A DNA stretch of 64,000 nucleotides from positions 1,160,126 through 1,224,125 of the forward strand of contig CAWEQW010000008.1 of NCBI GenBank assembly GCA_963811365.1. Reading direction: 5' to 3'. Shown in pieces: positions 1 through 9,173 of this stretch. Each line of letters opens with the position of its first letter. The first letter of the stretch is position 1. The notes under the pieces were generated by a model, which was given only the letters and a program-made list of their open reading frames with translations, made no database searches and had not been told where the DNA came from. The position numbers and the translations under genes were made by a program. The stretch comes from CAWEQW01 sp963811365 (lineage in GTDB: Bacteria > Actinomycetota > Actinomycetes > Propionibacteriales > Nocardioidaceae).

Positions 1-623
1 ATGCCGTCGGGTGCGCCGATCTCCTCGGGCACCTCGAGCAGTACCCGGCCCGCGGAGACGGTGCCCGAGTCTGCGTCGAAGCTGAACGCGTGGACGAGGC
101 GAGGACCGCTGTCCACAAGGTACATGGTCTCGCCGTCGGGGCTCCAGCCGAGACCGTTGGAGATCGTCAGTCCCTCCAGCATCAGCTCGGTCCGTCCGTC
201 GACGTCCAGCCGGTAGAGGGCGCCGCCTCCGGGGTGGTGGTCGTCGGCGACGGTCCCTGCCCAGAACCGGCCCCGGGGGTCGCAGGCCCCGTCGTTCATC
301 CGGGTCCCGGCCGGCGCCACGTCGGCGATGGTTCGACGTGAGCCGTCCGGGGCGAGGTGCACGAAGCCGCGTCCGGCGCCGAGCAGCCAGCCGTCGTCGC
401 CCTCCACCGGGGCCACCATGCCGATGGTCCCCGGCAGCTCGTAGTCGCGCACCGGGGAAAGCGCTCCGTCCTGGAGGACCCGGTCACGGTAGAACCGCCC
501 GGCCAGGATGTCCACCCGCAGCAGCTCACCGCGGCGCCCGTCCCAGCGCACGCCCTCACCGAGCTGCGTCTGCTCGGCCGTGCACGCAGCAGCCACACCG
601 GCACCCTCCGCCTCCGCTGTCAT
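1..623 (-). CDS. SMP-30/gluconolactonase family protein (3' end outside window)
   Basis: The reverse strand reads about 207 residues of a six-bladed beta-propeller lactonase of the SMP-30/gluconolactonase/LRE family and then leaves the window. Family landmarks are 'LGEGVRWD' near residue 21, 'RMNDGACDPRGRFWAGT' in the middle and 'ISNGLGWSPDGETMY' later, which carry the metal-binding Asn and Asp positions. Such enzymes hydrolyse sugar lactones such as glucono-1,5-lactone to the acid in the cytoplasm. The ATG lies 4 bases after the stop of the glucose dehydrogenase gene, so the two are almost certainly cotranscribed, which supports gluconolactone as substrate. The C-terminal third is not visible. 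Confidence 0.85.
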   Translation of the reverse strand, partial: MTAEAEGAGVAAACTAEQTQLGEGVRWDGRRGELLRVDILAGRFYRDRVLQDGALSPVRDYELPGTIGMVAPVEGDDGWLLGAGRGFVHLAPDGSRRTIADVAPAGTRMNDGACDPRGRFWAGTVADDHHPGGGALYRLDVDGRTELMLEGLTISNGLGWSPDGETMYLVDSGPRLVHAFSFDADSGTVSAGRVLLEVPEEIGAPDG

Positions 624-627
624 CGGG

Positions 628-1674
628 TCAGTCCTCGAAGTCCACGACGACCTTGATGTCGTCCGGTCCGCGATCGAGCGCCTCGGCGATGGCGCCTGGC
701 GGGACCCGGCGTGAGATCAGCCGTTCCAGCCAGGTCCGGTCCGCGGCGGTGAGCGCTTCGGCGGCCCGGTAGAAGTGCCGCCGGTTCGCGTTGACCGAGC
801 CGACGATCACGTTGTTCTGCAGCACGAGCTCCTTCGCGACCTCTGCGGGCGACAGCCCAAGGGACCGCCCTCCACTGCCCACACCGGTGAGGCAGACCAC
901 CCCTCCGGCACCGACGGCGCGGATCGACTCGACGATCACGGTCCCGACTCCGGTGCATTCCACGACCACGTCAGGAGCGAAGCCCAGGTCCGACACGCTT
1001 CCCGAGTGGTAGGTGGCGCCGAGGTCGCGCACGAGCTGGGGCTTGGCGCCGGAGGTGGCCCGGTCGAGGACATGGACCTCGAGCCCGTGCTGGACGCCGA
1101 TGAGGGCTGCGAGCATGCCGATCGGGCCGGCGCCGGTGACCAGCACCCGGCGCGGTTCCCAGAAGGCGCGTGCCCGCATGGCGCCGACCATCTCCCACGC
1201 CTTGGCCACAACCGTGGTGGGCTCGAGCAGCACGCCGAGGATCCCGAGCGCGGGGTCGAGCTTGGTGAAGTAGCCGGGCTCGATCCTCCAGCGTTCGGAC
1301 ATGAACCCGTCGATCTCCTTGATCCCGCGCTCGGTGTACTGCCCGTTGCGGCACATGTCCCATTCCCCCACGGCGCAGCTGCCGCAGGGCACCGGGTCGG
1401 GACGTCGGACGATCCCGACGACCAGGTCGCCGGGCTGCAGGCCGGTGCCCGGGCCGGGTTCGACCACCCGGCCGAGGGACTCGTGACCGAGGACCAACCG
1501 GTCCCGCCCCGGTGGTGCCCAGCCGTAAGCCCCCGAGGCGATCTCGACGTCGGTGCCGCACACGCCGACCGCCACTGCTTCGACCAGGACCGATCCCGTG
1601 CTCTCGTCCGGTTCGGGCACCTCGTCGAAGCGCACCGATCCCGCGATCCCTGGCTGGACCGTGACTGCTTTCAC
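628..1674 (-). CDS. Zinc-dependent glucose 1-dehydrogenase (MDR superfamily)
   Basis: A 348-residue medium-chain dehydrogenase. 'GVCGTDVEI' with the catalytic zinc Cys, 'LGHESLGRV' with His-Glu, a structural-zinc-like cluster 'PCGSCAVGEWDMC', and a Rossmann motif 'GAGPIGML' are present. The start MKAVTV and the phrases 'GIKEIDGFMSERW' and 'LLEPTTVVAKAW' resemble glucose 1-dehydrogenases of the archaeal/actinobacterial Gdh type, which oxidise D-glucose to gluconolactone with NAD(P). I prefer the GTG at 1674, preceded by GGAGA at good spacing, over the in-frame ATG at 1716. A downstream lactonase gene 4 bases away supports the role. Other polyol or threonine dehydrogenases of the same fold are possible. 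Confidence 0.85.
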   Translation of the reverse strand: MKAVTVQPGIAGSVRFDEVPEPDESTGSVLVEAVAVGVCGTDVEIASGAYGWAPPGRDRLVLGHESLGRVVEPGPGTGLQPGDLVVGIVRRPDPVPCGSCAVGEWDMCRNGQYTERGIKEIDGFMSERWRIEPGYFTKLDPALGILGVLLEPTTVVAKAWEMVGAMRARAFWEPRRVLVTGAGPIGMLAALIGVQHGLEVHVLDRATSGAKPQLVRDLGATYHSGSVSDLGFAPDVVVECTGVGTVIVESIRAVGAGGVVCLTGVGSGGRSLGLSPAEVAKELVLQNNVIVGSVNANRRHFYRAAEALTAADRTWLERLISRRVPPGAIAEALDRGPDDIKVVVDFED

Positions 1675-1722
1675 CGTGTCTCCGATCTGTCCGGCCGGAT
1701 CGGGCCGGTCCGTCATCGCGCG

Positions 1723-3460
1723 TCAGACGTGCACGAGGGCACCCGGCCGCTGGGCCAGCTCGTCCTCGACATGGGACACCATCGGCATACCGCCCTTGCC
1801 GATCTCCAGTGGCGTGCGGTGGTAGCCGTGGTAGGTCATCACCCCGCCGGACAGGAAGGCGACGTCGTCGAAGCCGTTCTGCTTCAGCACACAGTAGGCG
1901 ATGTAGCTGCGGAACCCGGAGCGGCAGTAGGTGTACACCGGCTTGTCCCGCGGGAGCTCGTCGAGCCGATCGCGCAGCTCGGTGTACGGAATGAGCACGG
2001 CGTCCGGGGATGTGCCAGGCGTCGTACTCGGCCTGGGTGCGGGTGTCGAGGATCGTCACCGTGGTGGCGCAGTCCGGGAAGTCCTCCGGGTAGCACAGGT
2101 CGATGTCGCCGCGGAGCAGGTTGGCCCCCAGGAAGCCGACCATGTTCACCGGGTCCTTCGCCGAGCCGTACGGCGGAGCGTAGGCGAGCTCGAGGTGCTC
2201 GAGGTCGTAGACCGTCATGCCCGCGCGGAGGGCGACCGCGAAGACGTCGATGCGCTTGTCCACGCCGTCCCAGCCGAGCACCTGCGCGCCGAGCAGCCGG
2301 CCCTCGTCGGGGGTGAAGAGCACCTTCACGAACAACGGAGCCGTTCCTGGGTAGTAGCCTGCGTGACCCATCTGGTGGGTGTACGCCTTGCGGTAGCCCA
2401 TGCCGGCGGCCCGCAGCTCGGTCTCCGTCATGCCCGGTGCCGCCCGCTGTGAGGTCGAAGACCTTGACGACGGCTGTGCCCTGGGTGCCCCGGTAGGCGC
2501 TGTCGTGGCCCGCGATCGTCTCGGCCGCGATCCGGCCCTCCCGGTTGGCCGGTCCGGCGAGCATCGAGAGGACCGGTTCGCCGGTCAGCAGGTGGAGCGT
2601 CTCCACGGCGTCACCGGCCGCCAGGATGTCCGGTGCCGACGTGCGCATGTGGGCGTCGACGACGATGCCGCCGTGCGGCCCGATGTCGAGCCCCGCGGCA
2701 CGGGCGAGGTCGACGTTCGGGCGGGCACCGACTGCCATGACCACGACGTCCGCCTCGACCGAGGTGCCGTCTGAGAGGTCCAGCACGAGCCGGTCGTCCT
2801 CGCGTGCGCCGGACGGCCTCCGCCGAGGTACCGAGCCGGAGGTCCACGTCCTGGGCCTCCACGTGGTAGTCCAAGATGTGTGTCATCTCCGGGTCGAGCC
2901 ACGGCATCAGGCGCTCGGTGCGTTCCACGACGGTGGTCTGCAGCCCGCGTGCCCGGAACGCCTCGGTGAGCTCCAGGCCGATGTAGCTGCCGCCGACGAC
3001 GACCGCGCTCGATGCACCCTGGTCGAGCCGGGCGATGATGCGATCCATGTCCGGGATGTTGCGCAGCACGTCGACGCGGGGATCGTCCGCACCCGGGATC
3101 GGCGGGCCGGATCGGTTCGGCGCCCGGGCACAGCACGAGCGTGTCATAGGACTCGCGATAGGTACGGCCCACCTTCTCGTCGCGTACCTCGACCTCCTTG
3201 GCGTCACGGTCGATGCGCAGCACCTCCTGCCCGGTCCGCACGTCGAGCGCGAGGCTCCTGGCCAGGCTCTCGGGCGTCTGGAGCAGGAGGCTGTCGCGCT
3301 CGGGGATCTCCCCGCCGATGTGGTAGGGCAGACCGCAGTTGGCGAACGAGACGTAGTGGTCACGTTCGAGGATGACGATCTCGGCCGAGTCGTCGAGCCG
3401 CCGCAGCCTGGCCCCGGTGGAGGCGCCGGCGGCGACCCCTCCGACGATCACTGTCTTCAT
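1723..3460 (-). pseudogene. CoA-disulfide reductase-like FAD oxidoreductase with C-terminal rhodanese domain, frameshifted
   Basis: The product resembles fused CoA-disulfide reductase/rhodanese flavoproteins of about 565 residues. Start 'MKTVIVGGVAAGAS' is the FAD-binding motif; 'SFANCGLPYH' holds the single redox Cys of this class; 'VVVGGSYIGLE' is the NAD(P) site; 'PDILAAGDAV' binds FAD; the tail 'VYTYCRSGFRS' is a rhodanese with active-site Cys. These pieces lie in different frames, with breaks near 3110, 2810, 2445 and 2010, so no single intact product can be read. Conservation is high in every segment, so decay is recent or the indels are sequence errors. Its start has GAAGGGA upstream; it ends 6 bases before the longer start of the glucose dehydrogenase gene. 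Confidence 0.85.
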
Positions 3461-3479
3461 GCTGTGTCCCTTCAGCTCG

Positions 3480-5365
3480 TGGTGGACGTGTCAGTTCGTC
3501 TGACGACCGCCGCGGCCTCGGTGCGGTCGCGCGGTCGAGCTCGCGGTCGAGGGTGATCGCGGCATCGATCAGGGCGAGGTGGGTGAACGCCTGCGGGAAG
3601 TTGCCGATCTGCTCCCCGGTGAGCGCGATCTCCTCGGAGTACAGGCCGAGGTGGTTGGCATAGGTGAGCATCTTCTCGAAGGTCACACGAGCCTTCTCGA
3701 GCTGGCCGGCACGGGCCAGGGACTCGACGTAGGCGAAGCTGCAGAGGGAGAAGGTGCCTTCGGAGCCGCGGAGCCCGTCCGGTGAGGCCTGCGGGTCGTA
3801 GCGGTAGACGAGACTGTCGGTGACGAGCTCATCGTCCATGGCCTTCAGGGTCGATGCCCACATCGGGTCATTCGGGGTGATGAACCCGACCGTGGACATC
3901 CGCAGCAGCGAGGAGTCCAGCACCTCGGTCTGGTAGTGCTGCACGAACGCCTGCCGCTCGGAGCTCCAGCCACGTTCCATGATCTGGTCGTAGATGGCGT
4001 CTCGTTCGGTGCGCCAACGGTCGATCGGTGCCGGCCGTCCATGTGCTGGTGGCCAGGCGGATGCCGCGGTCGAGGGCCACCCAGTTCATCAGCCGGCCGT
4101 AGGTGAAGTCCTGCCGGCCGCCGCGGGTCTCCCAGATCCCCTCATCGGGCTGGTCCCAGTTGTCGCTCACCCAGTCCAGCAGCTCGCAGATCCCGAGCCA
4201 GCCCTGGTGTCCGGCGGTCGAGCCCCCGCTGGTCCATGAAGTAGATGCTGTCGAGCGCCTCGCCGTAGATGTCCAGCTGCAGCTGGTCGGCCGCGCCGTT
4301 CCCGATCCGCACCGGCCGGGAGCCCCGGTAGCCCTCCCAATGCTCGAGGACCTCCTCGTTCAGGTCGGAGGAGCCGTCGATCCGGTACATGATCTTCAGA
4401 GGTCCGCCGCCGCCGCCGGACGCGTGCTCGTCGATCCGAGCGCGAAGCCACCGGCCCAGCGCTGCGGCCTCGTCGGTGAAGCCCATGCCGAGCAGCGCAT
4501 AGACCGAGAACGAGGCGTCACGTATCCAGGTGTAGCGGTAGTCCCAGTTGCGCTCGCCGCCGATCTGTTCCGGCAGTCCGGCCGTGGGTGCCGCCACGAG
4601 TCCGCCGCTGGGTGCGTAGGTCATCAGCTTCAGAGTGATGGCGGAACGGTTCAAGGCCTCGCGCCAGCGCCCGGCGTACGTCGACTGCGCGATCCAGGAC
4701 TTCCAGAAGTGCCACGGTCTCGTCGAACGACGTCCACGCCTCGGTCACCCGCACCGGGCGTACCGGCCCTGCTGCTCCGACCTCCAGGACCAGGCCACGC
4801 ATCTGCCCGGCGACGAGGGTGACCTCGCCGTGGACGTCGCCGTGCGCGTCTGCCTGGAAGCGGCCAGCCGCTCGTCGTCCGGCTCGCTTGACGAGGTTGA
4901 CCGTCATCGACGTCGGGGACCCTCGAAGACGACTCCGTCGTCGCGCCAGATGGGTCTGCGTGCGTCTCACGCCCGTAGTCGAAACGCGGCGCCAGGTCGA
5001 CGGTGAAGCTCATCTGGCCGCGCACGCAGCGCACCATCCGGACCAGCCGGTGGCGGTCCGAGGCCACGTCGGCGTCTGGCGACCGGCATGAAGTCGATGA
5101 CCTCTCCCACACCGGCCTCGGTCAGGAACCGGGTGACCAGGACCGCGGTGTCCGGGAAGTACAGCTGCTTGCTCGTGAACACCTCGCCAGCGGGCCTGAT
5201 CCGGAAGTGACCGCCCCGGTCATGGTCGAGCAGAGCCCCGAAGATGCTCGGCGAGTCGAACCGAGGCGCACAGAACCAGTCGATCGAGCCGTCGGTCGCG
5301 ACCAGTGCCGAGGTCTGGAGGTCACCGATGAGGCCATGGTCGGCAATGAGCGGGTACGCGGGCAT
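3480..5365 (-). pseudogene. GH15 glucoamylase/trehalase, multiply frameshifted
   Basis: The opening 'MPAYPLIADHGLIGDLQTSA' and the later 'NWDYRYTWIRDASFSVYAL' and 'SEEIALTGEQIGNFPQAFTH' are hallmarks of glycoside hydrolase family 15, as in mycobacterial trehalase and actinobacterial glucoamylases of about 600 residues. The pieces fall in at least six segments of alternating frame, with breaks near 5080, 4970, 4650, 4160 and 4000. The start is placed at MPAYP because an AAAGGA-type ribosome site precedes it. The gene heads the run that continues with the flavoprotein, glucose dehydrogenase and lactonase, so its product was probably glucose released from trehalose or a malto-oligosaccharide. 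The last codons near 3480 are uncertain because of the frame changes. Confidence 0.85.
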
Positions 5366-5436
5366 TCGGATGGATCCTTTCCCTCGTGGCACGCGCGTCC
5401 CGGGATGACCCGGGCCGGGCGCAGTCACCTGTCATG

Positions 5437-5652
5437 TCATGCAATGCCGGCCAGGCACCCGGGCCTATGGCCGCGGGCTCGGTCGACCAGTCGTCCCGCT
5501 TCGTCGACGGCTTCGAAGGCGAGCCGGTGACCGAGCCGGACAGTCCGGACTTCGGCGAGAGCAAGCCCGAACGGGTGGAAGGCCCTCGGCGTTCCATGGG
5601 GCCGAAGGGTCAGCCCGGATCTCGTCCGGGAGAACGACAATTGGCCCCGCAT
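5437..5652 (-). CDS. Possible small protein, unknown
   Basis: A 71-codon reading frame with a good ribosome site (AAGGAG seven bases before ATG). The product is basic and shows no motif I recognise; the middle 'ALAEVRTVRLGHRLAFEAVD' could fit a small beta-barrel domain, but this is not a firm resemblance. It lies between the GH15 gene and the three-helix protein gene. The rest of the interval 5366-5768 shows nothing else. Confidence 0.3.
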   Translation of the reverse strand: MRGQLSFSRTRSGLTLRPHGTPRAFHPFGLALAEVRTVRLGHRLAFEAVDEAGRLVDRARGHRPGCLAGIA

Positions 5653-5768
5653 GGCCTGGCTCCTTCTTGTGCCTCACCCGACCGGAGGTGATGCCGATGT
5701 GTTCGAACCCAGACCCGGTCGCCTGGACCACTCCCGACTCAGGATCCGCCGGGACTGCGGGCTCCGCA

Positions 5769-6080
5769 TCACCTCCGCCGGATGACCCGTCGACGGCCTT
5801 GAGGCGCACGCACGCGTAAGGCGGGGTCAGCATCGCTGTGGAAGTGGTCGCGGAGCTCTTCTCGGGCCTGCTTGCGTACCAATACGGGCACGAAGTCCCG
5901 GATGTCGGCGCCCTCGAACTCCGCCCACACGCACTCGACCACCACGCGCACGTGAACCGCTGACAGCCCGGGAAACTCCCGGCGGAGATCGGTCTCGACC
6001 TGCTCGATGAGGCGTTCCTCGTCCATCGCGTCGGGCGCGCCGGCAGGGCGGCCCACTCCGCCACGGGAGACCAGCGTCAT
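5769..6080 (-). CDS. Small three-helix-bundle domain protein
   Basis: About 85-103 residues depending on start: ATG at 6080, or ATG at 6026 giving 'MDEERLIEQVETDLRREF'. The sequence 'FPGLSAVHVRVVVECVWAEF' followed by 'IRDFVPVLVRKQAREEL' matches the short helical proteins annotated in actinobacteria as three-helix bundle dimerization domain proteins. Function is unknown; these often occur near stress or redox genes. It overlaps the end of the decayed flavoprotein copy by 4 bases, which suggests an old operon arrangement. Its last 20 residues are Arg-rich and may result from a late frameshift. Confidence 0.6.
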   Translation of the reverse strand: MTLVSRGGVGRPAGAPDAMDEERLIEQVETDLRREFPGLSAVHVRVVVECVWAEFEGADIRDFVPVLVRKQAREELRDHFHSDADPALRVRAPQGRRRVIRRR

Positions 6081-6850
6081 GGGGTTCTCGCCGCCCCCGC
6101 CGGAGGTTGTTCGGCTCTCCGCGGCTCGGTCTCGACGGCCAGGTCGTCCTCCGCATGAGCCACATGTGGCGTGCCGGCTTCGTCGAGGGTCAGCGGGGTC
6201 CTGTGGTAGCCGTGGTAGGTCATCAGCCCGTGCCGAGGCGGAGGTCCACGTCGCGAGCTTCGACGTGGACGTCCAGGATCCGGGTCATCTCGGGATCGAG
6301 CCAGGGCATGAGCCGTTCGGTGCGCTCCACGAGGGTCACCTGCAGCCCGCGGGTCCGAAACGCCTCTGTCAGCTCCAACCCGATGTAGCTGCCTCCCACG
6401 ACTACGGCGCTGGTGGCACCGTCCTCGAGCTGGGCGATGATGTGGTCCATGTCGGGAACGTTGCGGAGCACGTCGACTCGTGGGTCGTCGGCGCCCGGGA
6501 TCGAAGGCCGCACCGGCTCGGCGCCCGGGCAGAGCACGGCTTGTCGGAGGACTCCCGGTAGGAACGCCCCGTCCGGTCGTCACGCACCTCGACTTCCTTC
6601 AGGTCACGGTGGATGCGAACCACGTCCTGCCCCGTCCGCACGTCCAGCGCGAGACTCTTCGCGAGGCTCTCAGGCGTCTGCAGCAGCAGGCTGTCCCGGT
6701 CCGGGATCGCCCCGCCGACGTGGTACGGCAGTCCACAGTTGGCGAACGACACGTACCGGTCGCGTTCGAGGATGATGATCTCGGCCGACTCGTCGAGCCG
6801 CCTCAGGCGAGCGCCCGTCGAGGCACCTGCCGCGACACCTCCGCCGTATG
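6077..6850 (-). pseudogene. Second copy of the CoA-disulfide reductase-rhodanese gene, internally deleted
   Basis: The segment 'GGVAAGASTGARLRRLDES' through 'DPEMTRILDVHVEARDVD' is closely similar to the first half of the gene at 1723-3460, including the redox-Cys motif 'SFANCGLPYH'. At about 6225 it jumps straight from 'LRLGTG' to 'LMTYHGYHRTPL', which in the other copy is about 1 kb further on in the rhodanese domain. The ATG and first six or so codons are missing, and a frameshift lies near 6540. It therefore lacks the second FAD/NAD region, the dimerization domain and the rhodanese Cys. It cannot make an active enzyme and is best read as a duplicated, deleted relic. Confidence 0.8.
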
Positions 6851-6889
6851 ACCCACCGCTACCGGCGAGGGAGGGATGGGCGCGGTCGG

Positions 6890-7534
6890 TCACCTCTCCC
6901 GTGCCACCGGGCGCGTGAGGAGGATGACGACGCTGAGCAGCAGCACCCACAAGGGAAAGGCCAACTGCACCCAGCGATGCTCGCCGGCCCCGAGGAGCAG
7001 GACCAGTGCTACGGCGTACCCGAGAAGCGCCAGCCACCGGGGGAACGCCGAGGCGCGCATCCCGACGGTGCTGACCGAGAGTGTGAATACCGCGGCCATC
7101 CGCATCGCGTAGACGGAGATGAGCACCTGGGTGCTGCCGTGACCGAAGTCCCACAGGTCCGTTGCGAGGCGCGGCTTGGCCAGCACCTCCAGCAGGCTGT
7201 TGGCGTTCACCGCTGCTTGGACACCATGGCGAGGAAGAGCAGGCCACTGCCCAGGAACACCGTTGAGAAGAGCCGGTCCTCGGCGGCGCCGAGCTTGCTC
7301 GCGGACGACGCCGATGAACCACAGGAAGGCGATGCCGGCGAAGGGAACGAGCTGCAGGCTGGCCCGGATCAGGGACCGTCGCTGCTCGTCATGGCGAAGG
7401 GAGGCGAGGCTGGCGTCGGAAAGCCCGAGGCGCATCATCGTCATCGCGGTGAGCAGCGGGCGCGGCAGACGATCCCGCGACCGCAGCCGACGCCGCGTCG
7501 CCAGAAGCTGGCGGTCAGGGCTGGGCTTGTGCAC
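6890..7534 (-). CDS. Integral membrane protein, unknown, with probable compensating frameshifts
   Basis: The 214-residue frame has hydrophobic stretches 'LVPFAGIAFLWFIGVV', 'YAVALVLLLGAG' and 'LAFPLWVLLLSVVILL'. It resembles a family of four-helix actinobacterial membrane proteins of unknown function. Between about 7225 and 7300 the open frame becomes Arg/Pro-rich, whereas the neighbouring frame reads a proper transmembrane segment ('FSTVFLGSGLLFLAMV'). Two indels therefore cancel each other and the ORF survives with a scrambled second helix. A GTG at 7534 is the only in-frame start here; a better-placed GTG just upstream, behind AAGGAA, reads 'VSAQAQP' in another frame, hinting at a third indel. 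Confidence 0.6.
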   Translation of the reverse strand: MHKPSPDRQLLATRRRLRSRDRLPRPLLTAMTMMRLGLSDASLASLRHDEQRRSLIRASLQLVPFAGIAFLWFIGVVREQARRRRGPALLNGVPGQWPALPRHGVQAAVNANSLLEVLAKPRLATDLWDFGHGSTQVLISVYAMRMAAVFTLSVSTVGMRASAFPRWLALLGYAVALVLLLGAGEHRWVQLAFPLWVLLLSVVILLTRPVARER

Positions 7535-7703
7535 TCACGATCGTTCCTTCGTGGCTGAGGCCTATAGACAGGCAGACCGGCTTCGGACACACCCGCCTCC
7601 CCCCTCACGGTGATTCGAGCGCTGGAGAACCGCAGACCTCGTCCCTTGAAGGTGAGGACGGGAGAACCCTGCGCCTCTAGCGTCAAGCGGGAGGAGGACT
7701 GTC

Positions 7704-9131
7704 ATGGACACATCGACAGTCGGTTCGGGTGGGTCATCCGCGCTCTCGCGACCCCTCCACAAGGCAGAGATTCGCCGCGGTCGTCTCGCTGTTTGCTGCC
7801 CTGGTGCTCATGTGCGCAACCGTGCTGATGCTGTTGGGCGATCCGTGGATCGTCGTCGGCGGCCTCATCGGCCTCGCGCTCTTCGCCGGCGGCGGCTGGT
7901 GGGCGGTCGCCGAGAGAAATCCGCGGCAGGCGCTGGGCATCACCGGCATGGCGCTGGGTGGGGTGGCCGTGTGCGCCGGCATCGTGGTCGCCGCCGCGAC
8001 TACCGATGGCGCGATCCTGCGGGTCCTCCTGTTGGTGGCACTGGTAGGCATCGCAGCCGGCACTGCGCGTGCCGCCTTGGTCCCAGATCTGCACGAGCTC
8101 GATCGTCGACAGGGCCGCGGGCACGTCCGTCCGAGCAAGCCCGTACTGCTGTGCAACCCGTGGTCCGGTGGCGGGAAGGTGGAGAAGTTCGGTCTCGCGA
8201 AGATGGCAGCGGAGCTCGGCGTGGAGACCGTGTTCCTGGACCGCGGGCTCGACCTCGCGCAGCTCGCCTACGACGCCATCGATCGTGGCGCGGACTGTCT
8301 CGGCATGGCCGGTGGCGACGGCTCGCAGGCTCTGGTGGCCTCCATCGCGATCGAGCGCAATGTCCCGTTCGTCTGCATCTCGGCAGGCACCCGGAACCAC
8401 TTCGCCCTCGACCTGGACTCGACCGCGATGACCCCCGCACCGGGATGATCGCGTTCCGTGACGGCCTGGAACGCCGGATCGACTACGCCACCGTGGGCGA
8501 CCGCCTCTTCGTCAACAACGTCTCCCTCGGGGTGTACGCCACGATCGTGCAGCAGGAGGGCTACCGCGAGGCGAAGCGGCAGACGACCGCCCAACTGCTG
8601 CCCCAGCTCCTCGGCAGGCAGGCAGAGCCGTTCGACCTCCAGTTCACCACGCCCGAGGGCACGGACGTCGACGGTGCCTTCATGATCCTGGTCTCGAACA
8701 ACCCCTACGTCCTCGGACCCGCCTTGGACATCTCTCAGCGACGCCGGCTCGACACGGGCACTCTCGGCGTGGTGGCGGTGACCGCCAAGACCGGGGCCGA
8801 GGCTGCTGCGCTCGTCACGCGGTCCACGGTGGGACTCGCCCGGCGGGATCCCAACGTCCACGAGTTCACGGCCGAGTCGTTCACCGTGAGGTCGCACAGT
8901 GGCACGGCGTTCGCCGGCGTCGACGGAGAGTCACTCGACCTGACGACCCCGCTGGAGTTCCGCGTCCACCCGCGGGGGCTCCGCATCCTGGTGCCCGAGG
9001 AGAGCATCGCGACAGAGGCGTGGCGCAGCGTCCGCGGGTTCGACCTCGGTGATCTCGTTGCCGTGGCACGGGGCCGACAGCCTGAGAAGCTGCGCCGACA
9101 GAGCCTCCCTGGTGGTGTTGCAGATGCCTGA
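7704..9131 (+). CDS. Diacylglycerol/lipid kinase family protein with N-terminal membrane domain
   Basis: Start chosen at ATG 7704 behind a strong GGGAGGAGG site. The N-terminal third holds four hydrophobic helices, then 'LLCNPWSGGGKV' and 'AGGDGSQALVAS', the phosphate-binding and catalytic GGDGS motifs of the DAGK/LCB5 catalytic domain, and a C-terminal beta-rich lobe with 'FAGVDGESLDL'. Such enzymes phosphorylate lipid hydroxyls at the membrane. The frame open from 7704 to the stop is not the coding frame between about 7765 and 8430: that part reads correctly one base over. Two compensating frameshifts are thus present, before the helices and after 'SAGTRNHFALDL'. An intact version would be about 475 residues. 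Confidence 0.75.
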   Translation: MDTSTVGSGGSSALSRPLHKAEIRRGRLAVCCPGAHVRNRADAVGRSVDRRRRPHRPRALRRRRLVGGRREKSAAGAGHHRHGAGWGGRVRRHRGRRRDYRWRDPAGPPVGGTGRHRSRHCACRLGPRSARARSSTGPRARPSEQARTAVQPVVRWREGGEVRSREDGSGARRGDRVPGPRARPRAARLRRHRSWRGLSRHGRWRRLAGSGGLHRDRAQCPVRLHLGRHPEPLRPRPGLDRDDPRTGMIAFRDGLERRIDYATVGDRLFVNNVSLGVYATIVQQEGYREAKRQTTAQLLPQLLGRQAEPFDLQFTTPEGTDVDGAFMILVSNNPYVLGPALDISQRRRLDTGTLGVVAVTAKTGAEAAALVTRSTVGLARRDPNVHEFTAESFTVRSHSGTAFAGVDGESLDLTTPLEFRVHPRGLRILVPEESIATEAWRSVRGFDLGDLVAVARGRQPEKLRRQSLPGGVADA

Positions 9132-9173
9132 CCCAACGCTGACCGATCATCAAGCGGCTCGGCGACGGGTCCC

